From assembly GCA_030694935.1 (NCBI GenBank), contig JAUYUA010000046.1, positions 1 through 47,225 of the forward strand: a stretch of DNA of 47,225 nucleotides, given 5' to 3'. A program made the position numbers and the translations under genes. The notes under the pieces are model-generated. The model had not been told where the DNA came from, did not search any database, and saw only the letters and a program-made list of their open reading frames with translations. Source of the stretch: Lutibacter sp. Lineage in GTDB: Bacteria; Bacteroidota; Bacteroidia; Flavobacteriales; Flavobacteriaceae. Of the stretch, positions 17,401 through 26,350 are shown in pieces (position 1 is the first letter of the stretch; the number at the start of each line of letters is the position of its first letter).

Positions 17401-17477
17401 TTTATTTAAACTGTTAAAACGGTTTTTGTCCCAAAATTTAATTTATAATAGCCCACCGATTAACCCGTAGGTTATAG
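17401..17477. repeat. REP-like element R2 (degenerate)
   Basis: The same two-palindrome plan as R1, R3 and R4, but with several mismatches in the second palindrome (AGCCCACCGATTAACCCGTAGG). It lacks the long trailer. Confidence 0.7.
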
Positions 17478-17497
17478 ATAAAAATTGCATTATTTTG

Positions 17498-18061
17498 CTA
17501 TTTATATTTATCGCTCAACCCTACTCCGCTTACTATCATAGGTTTTATTTTTTCAATTCTTTTGTGTTTTGTAGCCTCTTGCTTTGCTTCATTGATATAA
17601 ATGCTATATTCCTTTTGTTTTCCCGGAGTGAGTTTTTCAAATGCCGTTTTCAGAATATTGTCTTTTTTGAACTCATTTTCAAACAATTGAGGCACAGGAA
17701 CAGGCACAAATTTATCAGGTTTTATTTTTAATCCTTTTTTCTCGATTTCGATTGCTTCAAGAATATATTCCAATATTTTGTATTCATCAATTTCATTTTT
17801 AGATTTAAAACGCCATTGCCGCAAAGATTTTGTTTTGCCATCCTGCGCACTGATTAGCACTTTGAACTTATCCTCCAAAAACACACCGTTATAAAACCAT
17901 ATCGTAAAATAGTCTTTGAAACCGCCATAGCTTACCACATTTTTTCCATTACAGGTAAATACTTCAGCGCCCCATTTAATGGATTTTTCTAAAGGCGTTT
18001 TATCAAAAATGGCAGCAATAAGCGCTAACTCCTCATCCCACTTGGTATTGTTTTGCATCAA
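17498..18061 (-). CDS. YdeI/OmpD-associated-type protein with DUF1801-like domain
   Basis: 187 residues. The first two thirds resemble the YdhG/DUF1801 fold (KSIKWGAEVFTCNGKNVVSYGGFKDYFTIWF). The last third is the YdeI signature: LTPGKQKEYSIYINEAKQ, TKHKRIEKIKPMI and a terminal G-x-GL. The family is widespread, cytosolic and of unknown biochemical role; some members are implicated in resistance to membrane-active peptides. Its start overlaps the stop of the DUF1801 gene upstream by 4 bp, so the two are coupled. Confidence 0.75.
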   Translation of the reverse strand: MMQNNTKWDEELALIAAIFDKTPLEKSIKWGAEVFTCNGKNVVSYGGFKDYFTIWFYNGVFLEDKFKVLISAQDGKTKSLRQWRFKSKNEIDEYKILEYILEAIEIEKKGLKIKPDKFVPVPVPQLFENEFKKDNILKTAFEKLTPGKQKEYSIYINEAKQEATKHKRIEKIKPMIVSGVGLSDKYK

Positions 18062-18501
18062 TTATTTGGTTTTGTTACATTTCCGTATTTAGATTGCAGA
18101 AAGTTGATGGTTTCTTTGATGAGATTTTTTAAAACATCCAGATTGATGTCGGATAATTTTTTGACGTAAATACAACCTTTTCCCATTTTAAACTTACCTA
18201 AATCTTTCAGTAAAATATCCTGGCCTGAACAACCAGAATAAACATAAAGTGAAATGGCGGCTTTACGTGGCGAAAACCCAACAAGCGGCCAATCGCCTTC
18301 CTGTTTGCTTCTGTCTGATTTGTAATGATAACTTCCAAAACCAATCATACTCGGTCCCCACATTTTGGGTTCGTAGCCGGTAAAATCTTGCATCAGTTTT
18401 AAGAGTTCAAAACCGTCTTTTCGTTTTTGATCGGTATCAGCAAACACGTTGATAAAATCGTGAACGTCTGCGTTGGTTTGTTTGGTTTTTATTTCTGCCA
18501 T
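18058..18501 (-). CDS. DUF1801 protein
   Basis: 147 residues of the DUF1801 family. The hallmark is visible: KMWGPSMIGFGSYHYKSDRS, then WPLVGFSPRKAAISLYVY, then GKFKMGKGCIYVKKLSDI. It is cytosolic with an iron-chaperone/YdhG-like fold and no known reaction. First gene of a two-gene unit with the YdeI-like gene, overlapping by ATGA. Confidence 0.8.
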   Translation of the reverse strand: MAEIKTKQTNADVHDFINVFADTDQKRKDGFELLKLMQDFTGYEPKMWGPSMIGFGSYHYKSDRSKQEGDWPLVGFSPRKAAISLYVYSGCSGQDILLKDLGKFKMGKGCIYVKKLSDINLDVLKNLIKETINFLQSKYGNVTKPNN

Positions 18502-19162
18502 AAATATTGAATTGTTAACGTTTTTTATGTTTCACTTAACTTATTTTGATCCGACTAAAGCCAAGATTTATTTATGAATCAATGCAATTCAGTAATTTCA
18601 TTTAACCCAAACTTACAGAAATTTTTGGAGGAATCAAAAAGATTTATTTAATTGTGTACTGTAAGGAATATTTAACCATTTTTCAAAATATTTTTTTTTG
18701 CGATTTTGCTTATTTCGAAATGATTTTTTGCCATCTGTAAAGTTTTCATCAAAAGCAGCTTTGTCGTTTCTGTATGCATTATAAAATGCCCGTGTTTTAC
18801 AGTTATGGGTTATTCATTTCGTTCGAAGCGCAATGTTTGCCAAACAGTTTTTTTTGTTATTAATGCAATTTAAAAATCTAAGATGATTCCTCTTAAAATA
18901 TATTTTTATCATGATTTATAACTATAATTGTTTTGCTCCGATATTTAAAATCAGCGTTCTAATGGTCAATAGCTGGAATGTTTCCGTGTTTTTTTAATTA
19001 ATCGTTAGATATTTTTTCTTATCTTTAATACTGATTAAGCTGAAGATTTCTGATACTCCCAGGATGTCTTAAAACCTTTATGTTGCCTCGAGTCTCTCCA
19101 ATCGCGCTAAAATTATAACAGTACAAATTAGATATTATTTAAAAAACTAACTATGGGTTAAA
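18502..19162. other. AT-rich intergenic region with a decayed gene copy
   Basis: 660 bp without an intact gene. The only recognisable content is a fragment related to the MORN gene (see the pseudogene at 18720). The last 100 bp are an unremarkable leader for the TPR gene. Confidence 0.5.
18720..18840 (-). pseudogene. Decayed MORN-repeat gene fragment
   Basis: Positions 18725-18805 align with the 3' part of the MORN gene (13007-13085): TTTTTTGCCAT, AAAGTTTTC-TCAAA, CTTTGTC-TT, and TGCCGTGTTTTA versus TGCCCGTGTTTTA. Sequence just beyond (GCGCAATGTTTGCCAAA) matches the region upstream of the MORN start (13287-13305). About 170 bp of gene body is missing between these parts, so the copy is internally deleted and not functional. 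Confidence 0.65.
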
Positions 19163-20737
19163 GTGAATTTTAAAAAATATATAGCAGAGCTTAAAAGGCG
19201 TAATGTATTTAGATCAGCGATAACCTATTTAGTCATAGCTTGGTTAATTGCTCAAGTATCTGCTATTGTTCTTCCAGCTTTTAATGCCCCGCATTATTTT
19301 ATGAAAACCTTGATTTTTATATTAATTATAGGCTTTCCAATCAGTTTAGTTTTTGCTTGGGTATATGAATTGTCTCCAAAGGGAATTAAAAAAATTAAAA
19401 ATGTTGAAGTGGGGAAATTTAAAGCTGAACCGCTTAAAAATCAGCTTAATAATGACAATAAAAAACTAGTTGTCTTGCCGTTTCAGAATACCAGTTCCGA
19501 CAATGACAGCAATTATTTTAGTGACGGATTAACAGAAGAAATCATTATCCGTTTGTCTGGAATCAAAGAGCTTGATATTGCTTCACGAAGTACTTCTATG
19601 CGGTATAGAGATTCTGAATTGGATATTGTGTCCTTGGGTCGAGAATTAAAAGCGAGATATCTTTTGCAAGGAACTGTGCGTAAGTTTAAGAATGATTTAA
19701 AAATATCAACAGCGTTAATTGATGTTGAAAAAGATGCACAGCTTTGGGCAGATATTTATCATGGAAAAATTGAGGATGTTTTTGGTATTCAGGAACAGGT
19801 ATCAAAGAAGATTGTAAAGTCATTGCAATTAAAACTTACACCAAAAGAAAAAGTAGCCCTTGGCAAAAGAGCAACAATGAATAGCGATGCCTATGATGCT
19901 AACCTTAGAGCTCGCGAATTTCTGTTTAGATACACAAAGAGCTATCTTCATTTAGCAATAGATCTTTTTCAAAACGCAATTGATTTAGACTCAAAATATG
20001 CTGCTGCTTATGCGGGTATGGCTGAGGCTTGTGCCTTACTTTATGAAACACATGATAAAAATCTCAAATGGATTAAAAAGGCAGAAGAATCATCATTAAA
20101 AGCACTAATCTATGATCCTGCTTCATCTGAAGCTTATAGTGCTCTTGGCCTAGTTTATTATAACAAAAATTTACCAAAAGAAGCTTTGATAGCCGCTGAA
20201 AAGGCGATTTTATTTGACCCTGACAATTTTTTTGCTTATTGGGTAAGGGGCAGGTTATATAGAGTGATGGATAGAGATTCTGAAGCGGTTTTTGATTTCA
20301 ATAAAGTTTTAGAACTTAATGGGGATTTCCATTCTCCTTATGGTGATTTACAGATGGCTTATGAAACATTAAAGGATAAAAAAAATCTGCAGGCTACTGT
20401 TGAACGCGCGGTATTATTTTACCCAACCTATTTGTTACATCACCCTGATGACTCTCGTGCTCACCAATTTTATGCCTTTACGCTGAAAAGGCTGGGCCGT
20501 TTAGAAGAAGCAAAAAAAGAAATGCAAAAAGGTATTGAACAAAATCCAAATGACCCAATTATTGTTTATAATGCCGCTTGTTTTTTTGCATTAATAGATG
20601 ATAAAACGGCCGCTATTGAAAATCTCAAAAAAGCCATTGGTAATGGGTTCGAAAACTATAACTATCTCAAACATGACCCTGATCTTAATAGCTTGCATAA
20701 GGAGCCCGATTTCATTGCGTTAATGAAAGGTAAATAG
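19163..20737 (+). CDS. Membrane-anchored TolB-like/TPR protein (adenylate cyclase-associated type)
   Basis: 524 residues from a GTG start; the nearby ATG at 19152 is followed at once by a stop. The N-terminus FKKYIAELKRRNVFRSAITY is the known opening of this family, followed by two membrane helices (about 18-38 and 47-66). Residues 105-230 form a TolB-like/FlgO-type domain (KLVVLPFQNTSSDNDSNYFS, ARYLLQGTVRK). The rest is TPR repeats: AAAYAGMAEACALL, SEAYSALGLVYYNKN, and a final NPNDPIIVYNAACFFAL. Such proteins often replace the catalytic domain of adenylate cyclases; no cyclase domain is present here. Probably a scaffold at the inner membrane. Single gene. Confidence 0.8.
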   Translation: MNFKKYIAELKRRNVFRSAITYLVIAWLIAQVSAIVLPAFNAPHYFMKTLIFILIIGFPISLVFAWVYELSPKGIKKIKNVEVGKFKAEPLKNQLNNDNKKLVVLPFQNTSSDNDSNYFSDGLTEEIIIRLSGIKELDIASRSTSMRYRDSELDIVSLGRELKARYLLQGTVRKFKNDLKISTALIDVEKDAQLWADIYHGKIEDVFGIQEQVSKKIVKSLQLKLTPKEKVALGKRATMNSDAYDANLRAREFLFRYTKSYLHLAIDLFQNAIDLDSKYAAAYAGMAEACALLYETHDKNLKWIKKAEESSLKALIYDPASSEAYSALGLVYYNKNLPKEALIAAEKAILFDPDNFFAYWVRGRLYRVMDRDSEAVFDFNKVLELNGDFHSPYGDLQMAYETLKDKKNLQATVERAVLFYPTYLLHHPDDSRAHQFYAFTLKRLGRLEEAKKEMQKGIEQNPNDPIIVYNAACFFALIDDKTAAIENLKKAIGNGFENYNYLKHDPDLNSLHKEPDFIALMKGK

Positions 20738-20793
20738 TATATTTTGAATGAATTAGGCTAAGGCTTTTGATGTTCTTTTTTTAAGTTTGAATT

Positions 20794-20930
20794 CATTTAA
20801 ACCGTTAAAACGGTTGAGTGCCTCAAAATATAATTCATAGCCCACGGTTTAAACCGTGAGCTATGAATTATGGATTATGAATGAAAACCCGCGTTTATGA
20901 ATGGTTTCAACCATTTATTAAATTTTAATC
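20794..20930. repeat. REP-like element R3, next to the RAYT gene
   Basis: Contains AAACCGTTAAAACGGTT, then TAGCCCACGG-TTTAAA-CCGTGAGCTA, then a trailer that includes ACCCGCGTTTATGAATGG and TTATTAAATTTTAATC, homologous to R1. It ends 31 bp from the 3' end of the transposase gene. Confidence 0.85.
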
Positions 20931-20960
20931 GGACAATAATAATTAATTCACATCCAATAT

Positions 20961-21398
20961 TTATTTTTCAGATTCAAAACCATACAGCTTTAAAAATTCA
21001 TTGTATTCCTCTTGAAATGTATTTTTATAATGATGCTTTTTTTGGTTTTGTATGTATTGAAAAACCCTTTCTTTTCCCGATTCAGACACAGAATAAGCCG
21101 CATAACCTGTTTGCCACGCAAATTTTTCTGGTATTAAATTGTTTTGATTGATAAAATGTGAGCTGCTGCCTTTGATTTGTTTGATAACCTCTGAAATTGA
21201 TTTTTGCGGATTTAATAAAAACAAACAATGAATATGATCTGGCATTCCGTTAATAATGCGAACGGGACAACCTGTTTCACGCAATTGTTCACCCATAAAA
21301 TCATAGATTTTTGATTCTACATTTTGCGAAATAAACGGCGTTCGATTTTTCGTGGCCCAAATGGCATGAATCCATATTTTATTATACGAATGCGACAT
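20961..21398 (-). CDS. REP-associated tyrosine transposase (RAYT, Y1/IS200-like)
   Basis: 145 residues of the Y1_Tnp HUH superfamily. The HUH motif is DHIHCLF (His55, His57) and the nucleophile is Tyr115 in VFQYIQNQKKHH. Single-strand DNA nickases of this kind cut next to REP hairpins. The gene is bracketed by REP-like elements R3 and R4, which have the same orientation, and two more copies lie at 16.35 and 17.4 kb; that is the classical RAYT-REP arrangement. It lacks the subterminal ends of a full IS200 element, so it is probably a domesticated, single-copy RAYT and not a moving IS. Confidence 0.85.
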   Translation of the reverse strand: MSHSYNKIWIHAIWATKNRTPFISQNVESKIYDFMGEQLRETGCPVRIINGMPDHIHCLFLLNPQKSISEVIKQIKGSSSHFINQNNLIPEKFAWQTGYAAYSVSESGKERVFQYIQNQKKHHYKNTFQEEYNEFLKLYGFESEK

Positions 21399-21423
21399 TA
21401 TTTATTGTTTTTATAATAGCTTT

Positions 21424-21505
21424 TCATTTAAACCGTTATAACTGTTTGGTATTACAATATTTAATTTATATGGCCCACGGTTTAAACCGTGGGCTATTAT
21501 GAATA
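21424..21505. repeat. REP-like element R4, next to the RAYT start
   Basis: CATTTAAACCGTTATAACTG, then TTTAATTTATATGGCCCACGG, and a perfect GCCCACGG-TTTAAA-CCGTGGGC stem. It lies 26 bp upstream of the RAYT start and a few bases from the mutase stop at 21509. Confidence 0.85.
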
Positions 21506-21508
21506 TGA

Positions 21509-23560
21509 TTATCTGTCAATCAGCACATTTAATATTTCAATGGCGGCTTTTGATATTTTTGTACCCGGACCGAAAACACCCGCCACACCGGCATCAAACA
21601 AAAACTGATAATCCTGCGCCGGAATTACGCCGCCCGCAATCACCATAATGTCTTCTCGGCCATAAGATTTTAATTCCGCAATCACTTGTGGCACCAATGT
21701 TTTATGTCCAGCCGCAAGGGATGAAATCCCCAATACGTGCACATCATTTTCAATGGCTTGTTTTACGGCTTCTTTTGGTGTTTGGAACAGCGGACCAATA
21801 TCCACGTCAAAACCCAAATCGGCATAACCTGTGGCTATTACTTTTGCGCCGCGGTCGTGGCCGTCTTGTCCCAATTTTGCAATCATAATTCGCGGACGTC
21901 TTCCTTCCAATTCTGCGAATTTATTGGCCAATTCCTTGGCTTTTTCAAAATCTGGATCGTTTTTTATTTCTTTGCTGTACACACCGGAAATGGATTTAAT
22001 GGTTGCTTTATATCTTCCAAATACTTTTTCCAAAGCATCGGAAATTTCCCCTAAAGTAGCTCTTTTTTCAGCAGCAATAATTGCCAGCTCCAATAAATTT
22101 CCTTCTTGGGTTTTGGCGCAATTTGTTAAATTTTGCAGTGCTTTTTGAACTTCCTCATTATTTCTTGCTGATTTTAATGCATTCAACCGCACAATTTGCG
22201 ATTCCCGAACGGCATCATTGTCCACTTCTAAAATCTGCAGCGGATCTTCTTCTTCCAAAACAAATTTATTCACGCCCACAATAATATCGCGGGTGCTGTC
22301 AATTCTGGCTTGCTTTTTTGCGGATGCTTCTTCTATGCGCAATTTCGGAATGCCTTGCTCAATGGCTTTGGTCATTCCGCCAAATTCGTCAACTTCCTGC
22401 AACAATTCCCAAGCTTTATTGACCATTTCTTCAGTGCGTTTTTCAACAAAATCGGAACCCGCCCAAGGATCAACAGTTTTGGTAATTTTTGTTTCTTCCT
22501 GAATATAAATTTGGGTGTTTCTGGCTATTCGTGCAGAGAAATCGGTGGGCAATGCAATAGCTTCATCAAGCGCGTTGGTGTGTAAACTTTGCGTGCCGCC
22601 AAATGCCGCAGCCATTGCTTCAATAGCGGTTCTGGCAACATTGTTAAACGGATCTTGTTCTGTTAAACTCCAGCCGCTTGTTTGGCAATGGGTGCGCAAT
22701 ATCAACGATTTCGGATTTTTCGGGTTGAATTGCTTCACCATTTTTGCCCACAGCATCCGCGCGGCCCTCATTTTTGCAATTTCACCAAAATGATCCATGC
22801 CAATGGCCCAGAAAAACGACAAACGCGGCGCAAAAGAATCAATGTCCATTCCCGCTGCAATTCCGGTTTTAATATATTCCAATCCGTCGGCCAAGGTGTA
22901 GGCCAATTCAATTTCGGGTGTGGCGCCGGCTTCTTGCATATGATAGCCCGAAATGGAAATGGAATTAAATTTCGGCATATTTTTGCTCGCATATTCAAAA
23001 ATGTCGGCAATAATTTTCATCGATGGCGTTGGCGGATAAATGTACGTGTTGCGCACCATAAATTCTTTTAAAATATCATTTTGAATGGTGCCTTCCAACA
23101 ATTTTTCGGCAACGCCTTGCTCTTTTGCTGCCACAATATAAAAAGCCAAAATGGGTAAAACAGCGCCGTTCATGGTCATGGAAACCGACATTTGGTCTAA
23201 CGGAATTTGGTCGAAAAGCATTTTCATATCTTCCACCGAATCAATGGCCACACCGGCTTTGCCAACATCGCCCTGCACGCGTTCGTGATCGGAATCGTAA
23301 CCTCGATGGGTTGCCAAATCAAATGCAACCGACAAACCTTTTTGGCCGGCTGCCAAGTTTCTGCGGTAAAATGCGTTGCTTTCTTCGGCAGTTGAAAATC
23401 CGGCATACTGGCGAATGGTCCAGGGCTGGCGAACAAACATTGTCGAGTAGGGTCCTCTTAAATATGGTGGCATTCCGGCAACATAATTTTCGTGTTCGAA
23501 ATTGGTTTCCTTCTCGGTTTGGCTGACAATTTTTAGTTGTGAAAAATCTTTACGTTTCAT
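21509..23560 (-). CDS. mutB: Methylmalonyl-CoA mutase, large subunit
   Basis: 683 residues from the ATG at 23560. The frame stays open further because the dispersed element copy lacks an in-frame stop there, but the N-terminus [10 protein letters not shown] at the end of the element fits the family. The protein has the TIM-barrel catalytic part ([20 protein letters not shown] near residues 35-55) and a C-terminal B12 domain with D566-x-H568-x2-G, then SSLAAGH and AGGV. It interconverts succinyl-CoA and R-methylmalonyl-CoA in propionate metabolism, with adenosylcobalamin bound base-off by His568. It pairs with the small subunit upstream. No epimerase or MeaB gene is in the window. Confidence 0.95.
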   Translation of the reverse strand: MKRKDFSQLKIVSQTEKETNFEHENYVAGMPPYLRGPYSTMFVRQPWTIRQYAGFSTAEESNAFYRRNLAAGQKGLSVAFDLATHRGYDSDHERVQGDVGKAGVAIDSVEDMKMLFDQIPLDQMSVSMTMNGAVLPILAFYIVAAKEQGVAEKLLEGTIQNDILKEFMVRNTYIYPPTPSMKIIADIFEYASKNMPKFNSISISGYHMQEAGATPEIELAYTLADGLEYIKTGIAAGMDIDSFAPRLSFFWAIGMDHFGEIAKMRAARMLWAKMVKQFNPKNPKSLILRTHCQTSGWSLTEQDPFNNVARTAIEAMAAAFGGTQSLHTNALDEAIALPTDFSARIARNTQIYIQEETKITKTVDPWAGSDFVEKRTEEMVNKAWELLQEVDEFGGMTKAIEQGIPKLRIEEASAKKQARIDSTRDIIVGVNKFVLEEEDPLQILEVDNDAVRESQIVRLNALKSARNNEEVQKALQNLTNCAKTQEGNLLELAIIAAEKRATLGEISDALEKVFGRYKATIKSISGVYSKEIKNDPDFEKAKELANKFAELEGRRPRIMIAKLGQDGHDRGAKVIATGYADLGFDVDIGPLFQTPKEAVKQAIENDVHVLGISSLAAGHKTLVPQVIAELKSYGREDIMVIAGGVIPAQDYQFLFDAGVAGVFGPGTKISKAAIEILNVLIDR

Positions 23561-23645
23561 CTGTTTAATTTTATTTTTATTGGTACAGATGCAGTCGCCA
23601 TTAATCATTCTGCTGTGTATCAAAATTTGTTATGGCTCGTTTCAT
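23558..23645 (-). repeat. Start-codon-linked dispersed element, copy 3 (short form)
   Basis: Minus strand: begins ATGAAACGAG at 23645 and ends ACAGATG at 23558-23564. It lacks the GC palindrome of the other copies, so it is 88 bp. It fills the gap between the two mutase subunit genes and contains the small-subunit stop. The CATCTGT/ACAGATG stem is intact. Confidence 0.85.
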
Positions 23646-24990
23646 CTTTCAGTCTTTTTTGTTCTAATTTTTCTGCCAATCTGCTTGGGATTATCGGAAT
23701 TATCAGGGTTTTTTGTGGATTTCTTGCAACAAACGGATTCGCCTGTAAATCGTGTTTCATTTTATCCTGTTCGTTCGGATATTTGTTGGTTCCCAACAAA
23801 ACCAATTCGCCGGCATCAAATTGCGCTTGCTCTTTTTGCGCATTTTCTTTAATTTTTCGCTGAATAACACCTTCTTTCAGTTGTGCTAAAAATCCGCCTC
23901 CTTTTTCAATTTCCTTAAAAATTTCCAAAGCTTTTTCTGCTATTTGCTTGGTGACGGATTCAATATAATAGGAATTTGTGGCAATTTGTTGCCCGTGTTT
24001 AAAATAACTTTCTTCCTTTAAAATAAGCAATTGGTTTCGCGCTATTCGGTCGCCAAAATCATTGGAACCGTGAAAAACAGCATCATAAGCGCAATTTGAA
24101 ATGGTGTTTGCCCCGCCCAAAATGGCGCTCATACTTTCAGTAGTGGTGCGCAGCATATTCACATTATAATCGTAAATAGTTTTGTTCCGCAAACTTGGTT
24201 CGGCAAAAACTAGCGCGTTTGCCTCAGTTTCATATTGGCTGAGCATCAAATTGTACACATATTTAAACGCCCTGATTTTTGAAATTTCGAAGAAATAATG
24301 ATTGCCAATTGCAAAATTAAATTGAATATTTTGGGCGATTTCAGCGCCAAATCGGGTTAAATATTCGTTGGCAACGGCCAAAGCATAAGCAACCTGTTGC
24401 ACAATATTTGCGCCGGAATTTTGATAAATATCGGCATTAACGCCCAGTATAAATGCATCCGGATTTTTACGAATAATGGTTTCCAACGTTTTAAAATCAT
24501 CGTTTATGGATTTGTGCCAATTTCCTGTTCTTGCCAATTTACCAATAATGTCAATATTGTAAAAAACGGTTTCGTTTTTCAATGATTCAGCAAGTTCATC
24601 AATAAATACTTCCGATAAAAACTCAAAATGAAAATGAAATTCTATGTTTTTACCCAGCAAATTTTTAAATAATAAGCCAGCATCAAAAGGTTTTTTAGCG
24701 ATAAATTTCAGTGAATTTGCCCCTTTGTTTATGGCGTCAACTGCTTTTGAGTTTGCGTCAGCATTATCGGAAATAACAATTTTCTGGCAAATTTTAAAAT
24801 CTGACGATGAGAGCGGAATGTTTAATTTTACGAATTCGTCTGCGTGGTAAAATGGTTTTATGGTAATGCCTTCATTGGTTTTGGTGAGCAGGGTTTCGTT
24901 GTAATCGGCCCCTTTTAAATCGAACTGAATTTTTTGTTTCCAGGCCGCAGCCGAAACTGGCGGAAATTCTTGTGTAATAATACTGCTCAT
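23620..24990 (-). CDS. mutA: Methylmalonyl-CoA mutase, small subunit
   Basis: 456 residues, homologous to the TIM-barrel part of the large subunit but lacking the DxHxxG B12 domain, as expected of the non-catalytic MutA partner of heterodimeric mutases. Signatures include [19 protein letters not shown] at the N-terminus and [20 protein letters not shown] near residue 288. Its last codons (ETSHNKF) lie inside dispersed element copy 3, so the natural C-terminus may have been altered when the element inserted. First gene of the mutAB unit. Confidence 0.9.
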   Translation of the reverse strand: MSSIITQEFPPVSAAAWKQKIQFDLKGADYNETLLTKTNEGITIKPFYHADEFVKLNIPLSSSDFKICQKIVISDNADANSKAVDAINKGANSLKFIAKKPFDAGLLFKNLLGKNIEFHFHFEFLSEVFIDELAESLKNETVFYNIDIIGKLARTGNWHKSINDDFKTLETIIRKNPDAFILGVNADIYQNSGANIVQQVAYALAVANEYLTRFGAEIAQNIQFNFAIGNHYFFEISKIRAFKYVYNLMLSQYETEANALVFAEPSLRNKTIYDYNVNMLRTTTESMSAILGGANTISNCAYDAVFHGSNDFGDRIARNQLLILKEESYFKHGQQIATNSYYIESVTKQIAEKALEIFKEIEKGGGFLAQLKEGVIQRKIKENAQKEQAQFDAGELVLLGTNKYPNEQDKMKHDLQANPFVARNPQKTLIIPIIPSRLAEKLEQKRLKDETSHNKF

Positions 24991-25071
24991 AATTAAGGTA
25001 TATTAAACAAAAATCGGAAATATTTTAAGAAGTTAGCCCAATGATTGCATTAATTTGCTAAAATGATATCG

Positions 25072-25392
25072 TTATTTTTCTAGAATCGTATCAAATTCAA
25101 TCAAATAAATTTCTTCGTTTTCTTTCTTCATTTTATATCGTTCCCTTGCAAATTTCTCCAACTCCACACGATCATTGTGCTTTTGTATGAAAAATTTATC
25201 AGAGTCAATTTGCGATTTGTAATAGTCACTTTCACTTTTAAGCTTATCAATTTCCTTGTCAAATTCCCTGTGGTTTACCCACGAATTTTCATCAAAAAAA
25301 ACCATCCAAACAAAAAATATGGCAAGAATCATTACGTATCTGTTCGTAATAAATTTCACAAAGGGTTTATTTTTTATTTGCTTTAAAGTCAT
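25072..25392 (-). CDS. FtsB/DivIC-type septum formation initiator
   Basis: 106 residues: one membrane helix (about 17-32) and a periplasmic coiled coil (about 40-80) followed by VELEKFARERYKMKKENEEIYLIEF, the typical DivIC/FtsB ending. It forms a complex with FtsL and FtsQ in the divisome and links septal wall synthesis to the Z ring. The gene follows udk with a 3-bp gap, a pair conserved in Bacteroidetes. Confidence 0.9.
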   Translation of the reverse strand: MTLKQIKNKPFVKFITNRYVMILAIFFVWMVFFDENSWVNHREFDKEIDKLKSESDYYKSQIDSDKFFIQKHNDRVELEKFARERYKMKKENEEIYLIEFDTILEK

Positions 25393-25395
25393 AAA

Positions 25396-26001
25396 CTAAA
25401 GTTTGTGGCTAATTACGGTTCTAACAATATCAATGGCAACCGTATTGTATCGGTCATTTGGAATAATAATATCGGCATAATTTTTTGTGGGCTCAATAAA
25501 CTGCTGATGCATAGGCTTTAACGTATTCTGATAACGATCCAGCACTTCAGTGATGTTTCGGCCGCGTTCTTCAATATCTCGTTTTACACGACGAATCAAG
25601 CGTTCATCCGTATCAGCGTGCACAAATATTTTGATGTCGAACAAATCGCGCAATTCTTTGCTGTTAAAAATAAGGATTCCTTCAACAATAATCACTTTTC
25701 TTGGGTGTGTAATTAAAGTGTTGGCAGTTCTATTGTGCGTCACAAACGAGTAAACAGGCTGTTCAATAATTTCGCCGTTTTTCAATTTCTTCAAATGATT
25801 CACCAACAAATCAAAATCAATGGCTTTCGGATGGTCAAAATTAATTTTTGTGCGCTCCTCGTAAGACAAGTCAGTAGTAATATTGTAGTAAGAATCTTGC
25901 GAAATTACGCAAACCTCATCGGTAGGCAATTCGTGTATAATTTGATTCACAACGGTTGTTTTTCCGCTTCCTGTACCTCCGGCAATTCCAATTATCAGCA
26001 T
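25396..26001 (-). CDS. udk: Uridine kinase
   Basis: 201 residues. Phosphorylates uridine and cytidine in pyrimidine salvage. The Walker A loop GGTGSGKT is at 8-15; other family marks are SQDSYY, INFDHPKAIDFD, and the C-terminal VRRDIEERGR. Co-transcribed with the downstream divIC-like gene. Upstream is a block of 7-bp repeats. Confidence 0.95.
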   Translation of the reverse strand: MLIIGIAGGTGSGKTTVVNQIIHELPTDEVCVISQDSYYNITTDLSYEERTKINFDHPKAIDFDLLVNHLKKLKNGEIIEQPVYSFVTHNRTANTLITHPRKVIIVEGILIFNSKELRDLFDIKIFVHADTDERLIRRVKRDIEERGRNITEVLDRYQNTLKPMHQQFIEPTKNYADIIIPNDRYNTVAIDIVRTVISHKL

Positions 26002-26164
26002 TTAAATTGTCTTTTTAAATTCGTTCAAATTTAAGGAATATAAAATAGCAAAAACAGATTTAGATAATTTTTTAAATTTTTAATATTTTTGGCGTTCCGC
26101 AATTGATTTACGATTTTAGAATTTTGAATTACGATTTTTCAGCTTTCAACTTTAGAACTTGAAG

Positions 26165-26343
26165 TTCTGTCTTCCGTCTTCGGTCTTCCGCCTTCCTTCT
26201 TCCATCTTCCGTCTTCCGTCTTCTGTCTTCCGTCTTCTGTCTTCCTTCTTCCGTCTTCTGTCTTCCGTCTTCTGTCTTCCGTCTTCCGTCTTCGGTATTC
26301 AGACTTCGGTCTTCGGTCTTCAGACTTCGGTCTTCAGTCTAAC
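26165..26343. repeat. Tandem heptanucleotide repeat
   Basis: About 25 near-exact 7-bp units of the form GTCTTCC with G/C/T variants at the last position. It lies between udk and the transporter, both minus strand. The unit length is not a multiple of three and no conserved frame runs through it, so it is not coding. Confidence 0.9.
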
Positions 26344-26350
26344 ATATTTA

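Noticed and set aside
21688-23526. Several plus-strand ORFs of 60-130 codons
   Set aside because: All lie opposite the methylmalonyl-CoA mutase gene, which has full family motifs. They are antisense shadows.
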